Assembly: GCF_007922615.2 (NCBI RefSeq)
Contig: NZ_CP042301.2
Span: forward strand, 744,001 to 808,000
Direction: 5' to 3'
Length of the DNA: 64,000 bases
Source: Nitratireductor mangrovi
GTDB taxonomy: Bacteria; Pseudomonadota; Alphaproteobacteria; Rhizobiales; Rhizobiaceae
Shown: piece after piece, positions 17,974-27,333 of the stretch
Layout: every line of letters starts with the position of its first letter
Numbering within the stretch: the stretch's first letter is position 1
Notes under the pieces: generated by a model
What the model was told of the DNA's origin: nothing
Database searches by the model: none
The model's input: the letters and a program-made list of their open reading frames with translations, nothing else
Position numbers and translations under genes: made by a program

Positions 17974-18016
17974 TTGACTGAGAATGATCGTTCGCATAAA
18001 TTGCGAATGAACATTC
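17974..18016 (+). promoter_or_regulatory. promoter overlapped by a TetR-type operator
   Basis: TTGACT (17974-17979) and TAAATT (17997-18002) are 17 bases apart and read toward the TetR/RND genes. An imperfect inverted repeat covers the spacer, the -10 and beyond: GAATGATCGTTCGCA (17982-17996) and TGCGAATGAACATTC (18002-18016) pair at 13 of 15 positions around TAAAT. A repressor bound here would block RNA polymerase. Confidence 0.72.
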
Positions 18017-18039
18017 ACTCTCGTTCCCGGAGCTGATCC

Positions 18040-18702
18040 TTGAGCGCCCTCGATTCGATCGCTGGCGACGCGCAAGCCGATTTTGAACTTGACGCCGAGC
18101 CCTTGTCCCGCGCCGAAAAGCGCGACCAGCAGACGCAGCGCATCATGGAAGCGGCCAAGGCCTGCTTCGTGCGCTCTGGTTTCCAGGGCGCGTCCATGCA
18201 TCAGGTCTGCGCTGAGGCCGGGATGAGCCCGGGTGCGCTCTATCGCTATTTTCCCTCCAAGGAATCGATCATCGAGGCGATCACCGAGGCCGACCGCAGG
18301 CACGACGCCGAAATCTTTGCCGAGATGGACAAGAACCCTTGCGTGGTTGACGGCTTCGTCAACGCGGCCATCGCACATATTCGCTACATGCACGAAAGCG
18401 GCAACGCGCCGTTGTTTGCCGAAATCCGCGCCGAGTCGATGCGCAACGAGGCAGTCGAACTGCATTGCCACAACGCCATGGGCGAAGTGCAGACCACCTT
18501 CCGCCGCTATCTGGAGGCCGCGATCGAGCGTGGCGATATCGACCCGGTCGTCGAACTTGACGTCATGCTGCCGATGATCATGGCGATCGGCGAAGGCTTG
18601 GCGCTCAATGACCTCCCAGCACAGGGTGTACCGATCGAACGCATCGAGGCGCTGTTGCGCGTCACTGTCGAGGCGATGTTTCGCCCCAACCATCCGAAGT
18701 AA
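18040..18702 (+). CDS. TetR/AcrR-family regulator of the RND efflux operon
   Basis: A 220-residue regulator. A disordered acidic leader of 25 residues is followed by a TetR helix-turn-helix (QRIMEAAKACFVRSGFQGAS, then VCAEAGMSPGALYRYF) and a helical effector domain. It starts with TTG at 18040, with GGAG seven bases upstream. The adaptor and pump genes follow 41 bases downstream on the same strand, so the three probably share the promoter and operator at 17974-18016. The likely role is repression of the pump until a ligand binds. Confidence 0.88.
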   Translation: MSALDSIAGDAQADFELDAEPLSRAEKRDQQTQRIMEAAKACFVRSGFQGASMHQVCAEAGMSPGALYRYFPSKESIIEAITEADRRHDAEIFAEMDKNPCVVDGFVNAAIAHIRYMHESGNAPLFAEIRAESMRNEAVELHCHNAMGEVQTTFRRYLEAAIERGDIDPVVELDVMLPMIMAIGEGLALNDLPAQGVPIERIEALLRVTVEAMFRPNHPK

Positions 18703-18743
18703 GCCTGACCTCGCCCGCCCGGCCAATCTCTTACGGGAAACCC

Positions 18744-19958
18744 ATGCCGAAACCCGCCCGCTTCATCCTGCTTCTTTCGGCTGCCCTCTTTGGCGCGGCC
18801 CTGTTTCCGGCCCCACTCGGGCCGCTGCCCGCACTTGCCGCAGAAACCCTCGCCGAGACCGTCGAGCGTGCCGCGCCGTCGATCCGCGTCGCGGCTGCCC
18901 AGCGCCGCGAGATGGTGGTGACGCTCGACGTCACAGGCACCGTGCTGCCGCGACAGGAAGCCGCTGTCGGTACCGACCTCAATGGCATGATCGTCAACGA
19001 ACTGACCGTCGACCGCGGCGACCGGGTGAAGAAGGGTGCCGTGCTCGCGGTGCTCGACCGCTCCATGCTCGACACCCAACTCGCCCAGATGGATGCCAAC
19101 CGGGCCCAGGCCGAGGCGAGCATCGCCCAGGTGCGAGCCCAGATCACCGATGCCGAGATCGGCGTACGCCAGGCCGAGGAGGCGCTTGAACGTGCGCGCC
19201 GGCTACAGGCAAAAGGCGTCGCCGCGCAGGCGCAGCTGGACAACGCCGTCAACGCTTTTGACAGCGCCCGCGCGAAGCAGATCGCGGCCGAGAAGGCACT
19301 TGCCGCATCGGAGGCCCAGCTGGCCGTCATCGACGCTCAAAAGAGCAACGTCTTGTTGCAGATCGAAAAGACACAGGTGAAGGCGCCGGCAGACGGGCTG
19401 GTATTGTCGCGCAACGCCACGCTCGGCGGCATCGTCGGCGCCAGCGGCGGCGCGCTGTTCCGCATCGCCATCGACGGCGAACTGGAACTGGCCGCGGGCG
19501 TGCCGGAAACGTCGCTGGCGCGCATCAAGCCCGGCATGCCGGTCGCCGTGCGCCTTCCCGGTATCTCCGAGCCGCTGTCGGGCACGATCCGCATGATCGA
19601 GCCGGAGGTCGACCAGAAGCTGCGCATGGGGACAATCCGGGTTTCGTTGCCTGACGACAACGATGTCCGCGCCGGCAATTTCGCCCGCGGCGCGATCGAA
19701 CTCTTGCGCCGCGAGGCCGTGGCAGTGCCGGCCTCGGCGCTTGTCTATCGCGGCGAGGATGCGTTCGTGCAGAAGCTCGAGGATGACCGCATTGCGACGA
19801 CCCCGGTAACCATCGGGGCACGGGAAGGCGCCTGGGTCGAGATACGCGAGGGCGTCGTCATGGGCGACGAGGTGGTCGCCCGCGCCGGTACCTTCGTTGC
19901 CGATGGCGACCTGATCACGCCGATGCGTGACGAGCAGACGGGAGCGGTCGGCCAATGA
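18744..19958 (+). CDS. RND efflux periplasmic adaptor subunit
   Basis: A 404-residue membrane-fusion protein of the MexA/AcrA class. The signal peptide ends near residue 33 (ALA-AET). A lipoyl half surrounds GDRVKKGAVLAVLD, a long coiled-coil hairpin occupies about 110-205, the second lipoyl half is near 210-240 (VKAPADGLVLSRNATLG), and beta-barrel and membrane-proximal domains follow. It links the RND pump to an outer-membrane channel, which is not encoded here. Its stop overlaps the pump start by four bases (ATGA). Confidence 0.92.
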   Translation: MPKPARFILLLSAALFGAALFPAPLGPLPALAAETLAETVERAAPSIRVAAAQRREMVVTLDVTGTVLPRQEAAVGTDLNGMIVNELTVDRGDRVKKGAVLAVLDRSMLDTQLAQMDANRAQAEASIAQVRAQITDAEIGVRQAEEALERARRLQAKGVAAQAQLDNAVNAFDSARAKQIAAEKALAASEAQLAVIDAQKSNVLLQIEKTQVKAPADGLVLSRNATLGGIVGASGGALFRIAIDGELELAAGVPETSLARIKPGMPVAVRLPGISEPLSGTIRMIEPEVDQKLRMGTIRVSLPDDNDVRAGNFARGAIELLRREAVAVPASALVYRGEDAFVQKLEDDRIATTPVTIGAREGAWVEIREGVVMGDEVVARAGTFVADGDLITPMRDEQTGAVGQ

Positions 19959-22900
19959 ACTGGAACTTCTCCGCCTGGTCGATCCGAAACCCGGTTCCGT
20001 CGATCCTGCTTTTCATTGTGCTGACGGCGCTTGGCCTGATGAGCTTCGCCAACCTGCCGGTGACGCGCTTCCCCAACATCGACATTCCGCTCGTGGCCGT
20101 CGCTGTCCAGGATCCGGGCGTCGCGCCGAGCGAGCTCGAGACCCAGGTCACCAAGAAAGTCGAGGACGCTGTCACCAATATCACCGGCGTCAAGAACGTG
20201 ATGTCGACCATCACCGAGGGACGCTCGCAGACAGTGGTCGAATTCCGGCTCGAGGTGGACACCCAGACCGCCGTCAGCGACGTCAAGGACGCCGTCGAGC
20301 GGATCCGTTCCGACCTGCCGGCGACGGCGGAGGAACCGGTAGTCAACCGCATCGACGTTGAGGGCCAGGCGATCCTGACCTATGCTGTGCGAGCCCCCGC
20401 GATGACGCTGGAAGAGCTGTCCTGGTTCGTCGACGACGTGGTCATCCGCAAACTGCAAGGGCTGAAGGGCGTGGCGCGCGTCGACCGCTATGGCGGCGTC
20501 ACGCGCGAGATCAAGGTCGAACTCGATCCCGATCGGCTCAACGCGCTTGGTGTCACCGCTGCCGACGTCAACCGGGCGCTGCGCGCCGCCAATGTCGACC
20601 TTACCGGTGGCAGCGGCGAGTTCGGCGGCCGCGACCAGACCATCCGCACGCTGGGCAGCGCGCAGACCATCGCGGGCCTCAAGGCGCTGGAAGTGCCGCT
20701 CGCCGGCGGCCGGCGGGTGACCTTGTCCGACATCGCCGCTGTCAGCGATTCATGGGAAAAGCCGAAGAGCTTCGCGCGCCTCAACAAGCAGACCGTCGTG
20801 TCGTTCGGCGTCTTCCGCGGCAAGGGCGAAAGCGATGTCGAGGTCAACGAGCGCGCTACCAAGGCGATCGCCGAACTGGAGGCCCAGCATCCGGACGTCT
20901 CGATCGTCAAGGTCGACGACTCCGTCACCTACACCGTCGGCAATTACGATTCGGCGATGGAAACACTCATAGAGGGCGCGGTGCTGGCCGTTCTGGTGGT
21001 GTTTCTGTTCCTGCGCGACGTCCGCGCCACGCTGGTTGCCGCCGCTGCCCTGCCGCTATCGGCAATTCCAACCTTCTGGGCGCTCGACCTGATGGGCTTT
21101 TCGCTCAATCTGGTGAGCCTGCTCGGCATCACGCTGGTGGTTGGCATCCTGGTCGACGACGCCATTGTCGAAATCGAGAACATCGTCCGCCACATCAAGC
21201 TCGGCAAGTCGCCCTATCGCGCCTCACTCGAGGCGGCCGACGAAATCGGGCTCGCGGTCATCGCGATCTCGGCGACCATCATCGCCGTCTTTGCACCGGT
21301 CTCCTTCATGGGTGGTGTCGCCGGGCAATATTTCAAGCAATTCGGCCTGACCGTTGCCGTCGCGGTCTTCTTCTCGCTGCTGGTCGCGCGGCTGATCACG
21401 CCGATGATGGCCGCCTATTTCATGCGCGGCCACGGCCATGACGAGCCGAAGCCCGGTATCTTCATGCGGCTCTACCTGTGGCTGTTGCGGGTGACCCTGC
21501 GCTTCCGCTGGCTGACGCTTCTCGCCGGTATCGGCTTCTTCGCCGTTTCGATCTACGCCATCGGCTTCCTGCCGTCGGGCTTCATCCCGAAGGAAGATGC
21601 CAGCCGCATCGTCTTCTCGCTTGAACAGCCGCCCGGCACGCTGCTCGAGGACACCCGCCGTACCACCGACATGGTGACCGACATCATGCGCGAGGTGCCC
21701 GAGGTCGAGAACGTCTATGTCATCGGCGGCTCGAGCCCGACCGGGACGCTGGAACCGCGCCGCGCCACGGTGGTCGCCGACCTCGTCCACAAGTCCGAAC
21801 GCGAGGTCCGGCAAGCCGAGATCGAGGAAACGCTGCTGCAGAAACTGGCGACGGTGCCCGATATCCGCATCTATTTCGTCAACGATCGCGGCGAGCGCGC
21901 GCTGGCCTTCGGCGTCATGGGCACCGACGGCGATCTGCTCGACGAGAAGGCGCGCGAGGTACAAAGCGCCATGGCCGCGACTGGCAAGTTCCGCGCCATC
22001 ACTTCCAATGCCGCCCTCGACCGGCCGGAGATCATCGTCGAGCCGGATCTCGACCGGCTTGCCGAACTCGGCATCTCGACGGCAGCGCTGTCCGAGACGT
22101 TGCGTGTCGCGACGATCGGCGACATCGACGCCAACCTTGCCAAGTTCACGGTCGGCGACCGTCAGATCCCGATCCGCGTCCAGCTCAACGAGGAGGCGCG
22201 CGACGACTTGTCCGTGATCCGGTCGCTGCCGGTTCCGACCGCGACCGGCGCCTCGGTCCCGTTATCCTCGATTGCCGCAATCCGTTTCGGCCAGGGCCCG
22301 TCCTCGATCGAACGTTTCAATCGCGAGCGCCGCGTCGTCATCGGCGCCGACATGGCGCCCGGCTACGAGATCGGCGAGGGGCTGGCGATCGTCAATGCGC
22401 TGCCCCAGGTGCAGAACCTGCCCGATGGCGTGCGCATCCAGGAGACCGGTGACGCGGAGATCATGGGCGAGGTTTTCGCCGGCTTCGCGACCGCGATGGT
22501 CACTGGCCTGATGCTGGTGCTGGTCGTGCTGATCCTGCTCTTCGGCTCGGTGTTCCACTCGATCACCATTCTCGGCTCGCTGCCGCTGTCGATCGGCGGC
22601 GTGGTGGCGGGGCTGTGGCTGACCAACTCGGCCGTCTCCATGCCGGTCGTGATCGGCATCCTGATGCTGATGGGTATCGTGACCAAGAACGCGATCATGC
22701 TTGTCGATTTCGCCATCGAGGAGGTCAAGCAGGGTGTCTCGCGCGCGGAAGCCGTGCTCGATGCCGGCCGCAAGCGGGCGCGACCGATCGTCATGACCAC
22801 CATCGCCATGTCGGCTGGCATGGTGCCCGCCTCACTGGCGCTAGGCGACGGTGGCGAGTTCCGCGCCCCGATGGCGATTGCCGTGATCGGCGGCCTGCTC

Positions 22901-23098
22901 GTTTCGACCGTGCTTTCGCTGATTTTCGTGCCGTCGTTCTACACGATCATGGACGACGCCGCGGTGGGAATGGCGCGGCTTTTCGCATGGCTGGTGCGCC
23001 CGAACGAGAGGGATGAGCCGGCCCCGGAGCTTCCCTATGCCCCGACGGGGCCGCATTCGGTGATTCCGCCGCGCGAACTGCCGCTGGCCGCTGAATAA
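19955..23098 (+). CDS. RND-family efflux pump, inner-membrane transporter
   Basis: A 1047-residue proton-driven transporter of the HAE1/AcrB superfamily. It has the expected layout: helix 1 (PVPSILLFIVLTALGLMSF), a large periplasmic loop, helices 2-6 with the TM4 proton-relay pair in GILVDDAIVEIENI, helix 7 (WLTLLAGIGFFAVSIYAI), the second periplasmic loop and helices 8-12 including GIVTKNAIMLVDFA. The length is normal. Family members export hydrophobic drugs, bile salts or siderophores; the substrate is unknown. The gene is followed by a clear terminator and is the last of the TetR/adaptor/pump operon. Confidence 0.95.
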   Translation: MNWNFSAWSIRNPVPSILLFIVLTALGLMSFANLPVTRFPNIDIPLVAVAVQDPGVAPSELETQVTKKVEDAVTNITGVKNVMSTITEGRSQTVVEFRLEVDTQTAVSDVKDAVERIRSDLPATAEEPVVNRIDVEGQAILTYAVRAPAMTLEELSWFVDDVVIRKLQGLKGVARVDRYGGVTREIKVELDPDRLNALGVTAADVNRALRAANVDLTGGSGEFGGRDQTIRTLGSAQTIAGLKALEVPLAGGRRVTLSDIAAVSDSWEKPKSFARLNKQTVVSFGVFRGKGESDVEVNERATKAIAELEAQHPDVSIVKVDDSVTYTVGNYDSAMETLIEGAVLAVLVVFLFLRDVRATLVAAAALPLSAIPTFWALDLMGFSLNLVSLLGITLVVGILVDDAIVEIENIVRHIKLGKSPYRASLEAADEIGLAVIAISATIIAVFAPVSFMGGVAGQYFKQFGLTVAVAVFFSLLVARLITPMMAAYFMRGHGHDEPKPGIFMRLYLWLLRVTLRFRWLTLLAGIGFFAVSIYAIGFLPSGFIPKEDASRIVFSLEQPPGTLLEDTRRTTDMVTDIMREVPEVENVYVIGGSSPTGTLEPRRATVVADLVHKSEREVRQAEIEETLLQKLATVPDIRIYFVNDRGERALAFGVMGTDGDLLDEKAREVQSAMAATGKFRAITSNAALDRPEIIVEPDLDRLAELGISTAALSETLRVATIGDIDANLAKFTVGDRQIPIRVQLNEEARDDLSVIRSLPVPTATGASVPLSSIAAIRFGQGPSSIERFNRERRVVIGADMAPGYEIGEGLAIVNALPQVQNLPDGVRIQETGDAEIMGEVFAGFATAMVTGLMLVLVVLILLFGSVFHSITILGSLPLSIGGVVAGLWLTNSAVSMPVVIGILMLMGIVTKNAIMLVDFAIEEVKQGVSRAEAVLDAGRKRARPIVMTTIAMSAGMVPASLALGDGGEFRAPMAIAVIGGLLVSTVLSLIFVPSFYTIMDDAAVGMARLFAWLVRPNERDEPAPELPYAPTGPHSVIPPRELPLAAE

Positions 23099-23137
23099 GC
23101 TGGCGGCGGGCGCAACCGTTTTCTGGAGCCTCCCAGG

Positions 23138-23164
23138 CGCCGCCCATCGGGCGGCGTTCTTTTT
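23138..23164 (+). terminator. rho-independent terminator of the RND operon
   Basis: An 8-bp GC stem CGCCGCCC / GGGCGGCG with loop ATC is followed by TTCTTTTT. It lies 40 bases after the pump stop codon and reads on the + strand. Confidence 0.85.
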
Positions 23165-23299
23165 GGTCGGCGGGCGTTGCGGTCGACGCCGGCAACGGGC
23201 TAGTAAGGCCACGACCGTAGGGCCGGCCGCGCGCGACGCGCAGGCTGGCCAGGCGCAACCCCGAAACAGGTGCACATTTCGCGGAGCGACCACCGGCCG

Positions 23300-24397
23300 A
23301 TGATCCAGACGCCCTATTACATGATCAACAAGCAGAAGCTGTTGCGCAATCTGGAGAAGATTGCGCAGGTGCGAGATCAATCCGGCGCCAGGGCGCTGCT
23401 GGCGCTGAAGTGCTTTGCCACCTGGTCGGTCTTCGATCTCATGCGCGAATACATGGACGGCACCACCTCGTCGTCGCTCTACGAGGTCCGGCTCGGGCGC
23501 GAAAAGTTCGGCGGCGAGACCCATGCCTATTCCGTCGCCTATGCCGATCATGAGATCGATGAGGTGGTGGCCAACGCCGACAAGATCATCTTCAATTCGG
23601 TTGGTCAGCTCGATCGTTTCGACAACGCCGCGGCAGGGGTCGTTCGCGGCCTGCGCCTCAATCCGGGCGTCAGCAGTTCTGATTTCGACCTCGCCGATCC
23701 GGCGCGCCCTTTCAGCCGGCTGGGTGAGTGGGATCCCGCGCGCGTCGAACCGGTGATGGATCGCATTTCCGGTTTCATGATCCACAACAATTGCGAAAAC
23801 GCCGATTTCGGGCTTTTCGACCGCATGCTGGGCGAGATCGAGGAACGGTTTGGCGCGCTTTTGCGGCAAGCCAAATGGGTGAGCCTCGGCGGCGGCATCC
23901 ATTTCACCGGCGAGGGCTACCCGATCGACGATTTCTGCGAACGGCTGCGCCGCTTCGCTGACAATTTCGGTGTCCAGGTCTATCTCGAGCCCGGCGAGGC
24001 CGCCGTCACCGAGAGTACGACGCTCGAGGTCACGGTGCTCGACACACTTTTCAACGGCAAGCATCTGGCCATCGTCGATTCCTCGATCGAGGCGCATATG
24101 CTCGATCTCCTGATCTATCGGGAGCGTGCGACGCTCAGGCCCGACACCGGGCCGCACCGCTACATGATCTGCGGAAAGTCGTGCCTGGCCGGTGACATCT
24201 TCGGCGAGTTCGCCTTCGAGAAAGAGCTCAAGGTCGGCGATCGCCTCTCGATCGAGGACGCGGCCGGCTACACCATGGTCAAGAAGAACTGGTTCAACGG
24301 CGTAGCGATGCCGGCGATCGCCGTACGGCAACTCGACGGCAGCATAGAGGTCGTCAGGTCGTTCTCCTTCGACGACTACGTGTCGAGCCTCTCTTGA
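23300..24397 (+). CDS. nspC: carboxynorspermidine decarboxylase
   Basis: A 365-residue PLP enzyme of the alanine-racemase-fold decarboxylase family that converts carboxyspermidine or carboxynorspermidine to the polyamine. The PLP lysine is in LLALKCFATW, with the family marks TTSSSLYEVRLG, SLGGGIHFTGEGYP, the LEPGEA motif and the C-terminal CGKSCLAGDIFGEF substrate loop. The start chosen is ATG 23300 (MIQTPYY), matching family length; a GTG at 23270 is open upstream. The companion dehydrogenase gene follows 80 bases later, giving the two steps of the aspartate-semialdehyde route to spermidine. Confidence 0.93.
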   Translation: MIQTPYYMINKQKLLRNLEKIAQVRDQSGARALLALKCFATWSVFDLMREYMDGTTSSSLYEVRLGREKFGGETHAYSVAYADHEIDEVVANADKIIFNSVGQLDRFDNAAAGVVRGLRLNPGVSSSDFDLADPARPFSRLGEWDPARVEPVMDRISGFMIHNNCENADFGLFDRMLGEIEERFGALLRQAKWVSLGGGIHFTGEGYPIDDFCERLRRFADNFGVQVYLEPGEAAVTESTTLEVTVLDTLFNGKHLAIVDSSIEAHMLDLLIYRERATLRPDTGPHRYMICGKSCLAGDIFGEFAFEKELKVGDRLSIEDAAGYTMVKKNWFNGVAMPAIAVRQLDGSIEVVRSFSFDDYVSSLS

Positions 24398-24477
24398 GGC
24401 CTTGAAAGACGGCGCGGTGGAACCGGAAGGGCCGCGCCAGACATCTTCCGGAGACAATGGAGGCCCGCGCCGGAAAA

Positions 24478-25719
24478 ATGAAGAAAAACATCCTTATCGT
24501 CGGCGCCGGCGGCGTCGCTCAGGTCGTCGCCCACAAATGCGCGCAGAACAACGACGTGCTCGGTGACATCCACATCGCCTCGCGCACCGTCGAAAAGTGC
24601 CGCGCCATTAACGACAGCGTCCACGAAAAGAAGGCGCTCAAACAGCCGGGAGTTCTGGAGGCCCACGAACTCGATGCACGCGATATCGAGGCGACAAAGG
24701 CGCTGATTGGACGCACGGGCGCCCAGATCGTCATCAATGTCGGCTCCGCCTTCATCAACATGCCGGTGCTTTCGGCCTGCATCGCGACCGGGGCGGCCTA
24801 TCTCGATACCGCGATCCACGAGGAGCCGGACAAGGTGTGCGAAACCCCGCCATGGTACGCCAACTACGAGTGGAAGCGCCGCGAGGAGTGCGAAACGGCC
24901 GGTGTCACAGCAGTGCTCGGCGTCGGCTTCGACCCTGGCGTGGTCAATGCTTATGCGGCACTCGCCAACAACGACTATTTCGACCGTATCGATTCCATCG
25001 ATATCATCGACGTCAATGCCGGCAGCCACAATCGCTGGTTCTCGACCAATTTCGATCCCGAGATCAATTTCCGCGAATTCACCGGCCAGGTGTGGTCGTG
25101 GCAGGATCGCAAGTGGACCTCGAACAGGATGTTCGAAATCCGCAAGGAATGGGATCTGCCGGTGGTCGGCAACAGCCAGACATTCATGACCGGCCACGAC
25201 GAGATCCATTCGCTGTCGCAGAACCTCGACGTGCCCGACATCCGCTTCTGGATGGGGTTCGGCGAGCGCTACATCACGGTCTTCACGGTGCTGAAGAACC
25301 TCGGCCTGTTGTCGGAACAGCCGGTGACGACGGCGGAAGGACTGGAAGTCGTGCCGTTGAAGGTCGTCAAGGCGGTGCTGCCCGATCCGGCTTCGCTGGC
25401 ACCGCACTACGAGGGCAACACCTGCATCGGCGACCTGGTGAAGGGCGAGAAGGACGGCAAGGAGCGCGAGCTCTTCATCTACAATGTGAGCGATCACAAG
25501 CAGGCTTATGAGGAGGTCGGCAGCCAGGCGATATCCTACACGGCCGGGGTGCCGCCCGTTGCCGCCGCGATGCTGATCGCCGACGGCAGCTGGGACGTGA
25601 AAAAGATGGTCAATGTCGAAAATCTCGACCCGAGGCCGTTTCTTGGCATCCTCAACCGCATCGGCCTGCCCACTCGACTGCGCGAGGGTGACAAGGACAT
25701 CGCGCTCGACTTTGCGTGA
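24478..25719 (+). CDS. carboxynorspermidine/carboxyspermidine dehydrogenase (saccharopine dehydrogenase family)
   Basis: A 413-residue NAD(P)H-dependent enzyme that condenses putrescine with aspartate semialdehyde to form carboxyspermidine. The Rossmann motif ILIVGAGGVAQVVAHKCA is at residues 5-22. IHIASRTVEKCR and FINMPVLSACIATGAAYLDT follow, and the substrate domain lies in the C-terminal half. Placement directly after nspC supports this over a saccharopine role. I start at ATG 24478, where similarity begins. ATG 24457, behind GGAGAC, is an equally open start that would add seven residues. Confidence 0.9.
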   Translation: MKKNILIVGAGGVAQVVAHKCAQNNDVLGDIHIASRTVEKCRAINDSVHEKKALKQPGVLEAHELDARDIEATKALIGRTGAQIVINVGSAFINMPVLSACIATGAAYLDTAIHEEPDKVCETPPWYANYEWKRREECETAGVTAVLGVGFDPGVVNAYAALANNDYFDRIDSIDIIDVNAGSHNRWFSTNFDPEINFREFTGQVWSWQDRKWTSNRMFEIRKEWDLPVVGNSQTFMTGHDEIHSLSQNLDVPDIRFWMGFGERYITVFTVLKNLGLLSEQPVTTAEGLEVVPLKVVKAVLPDPASLAPHYEGNTCIGDLVKGEKDGKERELFIYNVSDHKQAYEEVGSQAISYTAGVPPVAAAMLIADGSWDVKKMVNVENLDPRPFLGILNRIGLPTRLREGDKDIALDFA

Positions 25720-25773
25720 GAAAACCCGCCGAAGACGCCGGCTGTAGCGCCGGCGACATTCGGCCGTTTTCTC
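25718..25773. terminator. long bidirectional terminator hairpin
   Basis: Outer arms GAGAAAAC (25718-25725) and GTTTTCTC (25766-25773) enclose an inner GC hairpin built on CGCCGGC / GCCGGCG. The outer arms overlap the stop codons of both converging genes, so one structure serves both. The A-run and T-run make it work in either direction. Confidence 0.78.
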
Positions 25774-26185
25774 AGTAGCTGCCATCCATGATCGCGCGCA
25801 GCGGTGTCATCTCACCGGCGCGCAGGCGATTGCCGTCGCGCATCAGCAAGGCCCGGATCTCGAAGCCCTCGACCGCGATCCGCTCGCCAATCCGGCCCAC
25901 GTAACGCAGGCGAACGGTCTTGTTGCGCCACTCCTCGACATCGAGCGCAAGGTCGAGGAGATCGCCGTCGCTCGCAGGCGAGCGAAACGCGGCTCCGGAG
26001 TCGACCAGTCCGATGCCGATCGCGCCTAGTGTGCGGCAGAGCGCCTCGTGGCCGCCGGCCGTGCGGAACCAGGCGTGGCACGTGGCGTCGAACCAGCGGT
26101 AGTAGTTCGGATAAAAGACGATGCCGGCGGGATCGCAGTCGCCGAAGCTGATCCTTATCTGGTTGAGGAAGGCATGCTGGCTCAT
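25772..26185 (-). CDS. acyl-CoA thioesterase (4-hydroxybenzoyl-CoA thioesterase / YbgC family)
   Basis: A 137-residue hotdog-fold enzyme. The active-site segment SFGDCDPAGIVFYPNYYRWFD begins near residue 12 and carries the catalytic aspartate of the DxDxxGI type. The remainder is the central helix and beta-sheet of the fold. It should hydrolyse an acyl-CoA, but the chain cannot be told. The start ATG 26185 has GGAAG seven bases upstream; an in-frame GTG at 26212 is weaker. It stands alone and converges on the polyamine pair. Confidence 0.85.
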   Translation of the reverse strand: MSQHAFLNQIRISFGDCDPAGIVFYPNYYRWFDATCHAWFRTAGGHEALCRTLGAIGIGLVDSGAAFRSPASDGDLLDLALDVEEWRNKTVRLRYVGRIGERIAVEGFEIRALLMRDGNRLRAGEMTPLRAIMDGSY

Positions 26186-26394
26186 CGGGGCTTCCGCGTT
26201 GGATCTGTGCACTCGGACAGGTAGCAGGATTGCCCGGAAAGGAGAATTGCAACCTAGCTGTTGGCTTCATCGCGGCCAATCGGCCAGGCGCGTCGGCATC
26301 GTCAACGCCCGGCTGCAATAATTCCGTCATTGGCCAAGGCTAGTTCGTCAGGCTAGCGTGCCCGTCAGGTGGCGGCTCGACCGGAGAGGCGACG

Positions 26395-27306
26395 ATGGAC
26401 AAAACGAATGAGGGCAAGGACTGGCTGGAGGCCGAACTCGAGGACACACTCGACGAGGATTACGAACTGGAGCTTTCCGAGCCGGCGCTCTCACTTGAAA
26501 TACGCAAGATTTACAAGAACGCTCATCCGGAGACGATCGATCGCCGGACATATTTCCACGAACTGATCCGGCTGCAGTCGGAACTGATCAAGCTCCAGGA
26601 CTGGGTCGCCTACCACAAGAAAAAGATCGTGGTGGTTTTCGAAGGCCGCGATTCGGCCGGCAAGGGCGGCGTCATCAAGCGTATCACCCAACGCCTCAAT
26701 CCGCGTATCGCACGCGTTGTCGCCTTGCCCGCGCCGACCGATCGCGAGAAGACGCAATGGTATTTCCAGCGCTACGTCCCGCATCTGCCGGCCGGTGGCG
26801 AAATCGTGCTGTTCGACCGCTCCTGGTACAACCGTTCGGGCGTCGAGCGTGTCATGGGTTTTGCCTCGGCCGATCAGGTCGAGGAGTTTTTCAACGACGT
26901 GCCCGAATTCGAGCGCATGCTGGTACGCTCGGGCATCATCCTCATCAAATATTGGTTCTCGATCACCGACGAAGAACAGCAGATGCGCTTTCTGATGCGC
27001 ATCCACGATCCTATGAAGCAGTGGAAACTGTCACCGATGGACCTGCAATCGCGGGTGCGTTGGGAGCAATACACCAAGGCCAAGGAAGAGATGTTTGCAC
27101 GCACCAACATCGCCGAGGCGCCATGGTACATCGTTGAGGGCAACGACAAGAAGCGCGCGCGGCTCAACTGCATCGACCATTTCCTGCAGCAGATCCCCTA
27201 CGAGCCGGTGCCGCACGAGGACGTGGCCTTGCCGGACAGGGTCTTTAATCCCAACTACGAGCGCGCTGTGCTGCCGCCGGAGCTTTACGTGCCACGGAAA
27301 TACTGA
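26395..27306 (+). CDS. ppk2: polyphosphate kinase 2
   Basis: A 303-residue soluble kinase of the PPK2 family that transfers phosphate between polyphosphate and nucleotides. It shows Walker A (FEGRDSAGKGG), Walker B (VLFDRSWYNRSGVERVMGF), the lid segment with basic residues (DPMKQWKLSPMDL) and the characteristic AHPETIDRRTYFHEL leader. A Glu/Asp-rich N-terminus of about 30 residues precedes the core. The single-domain length indicates class I or III; the direction of the reaction is not decidable by eye. The gene is preceded by CGGAGAGG and stands alone. Confidence 0.93.
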   Translation: MDKTNEGKDWLEAELEDTLDEDYELELSEPALSLEIRKIYKNAHPETIDRRTYFHELIRLQSELIKLQDWVAYHKKKIVVVFEGRDSAGKGGVIKRITQRLNPRIARVVALPAPTDREKTQWYFQRYVPHLPAGGEIVLFDRSWYNRSGVERVMGFASADQVEEFFNDVPEFERMLVRSGIILIKYWFSITDEEQQMRFLMRIHDPMKQWKLSPMDLQSRVRWEQYTKAKEEMFARTNIAEAPWYIVEGNDKKRARLNCIDHFLQQIPYEPVPHEDVALPDRVFNPNYERAVLPPELYVPRKY

Positions 27307-27333
27307 GGCAGCCGCACAGCCCGCCGGTTGAGT

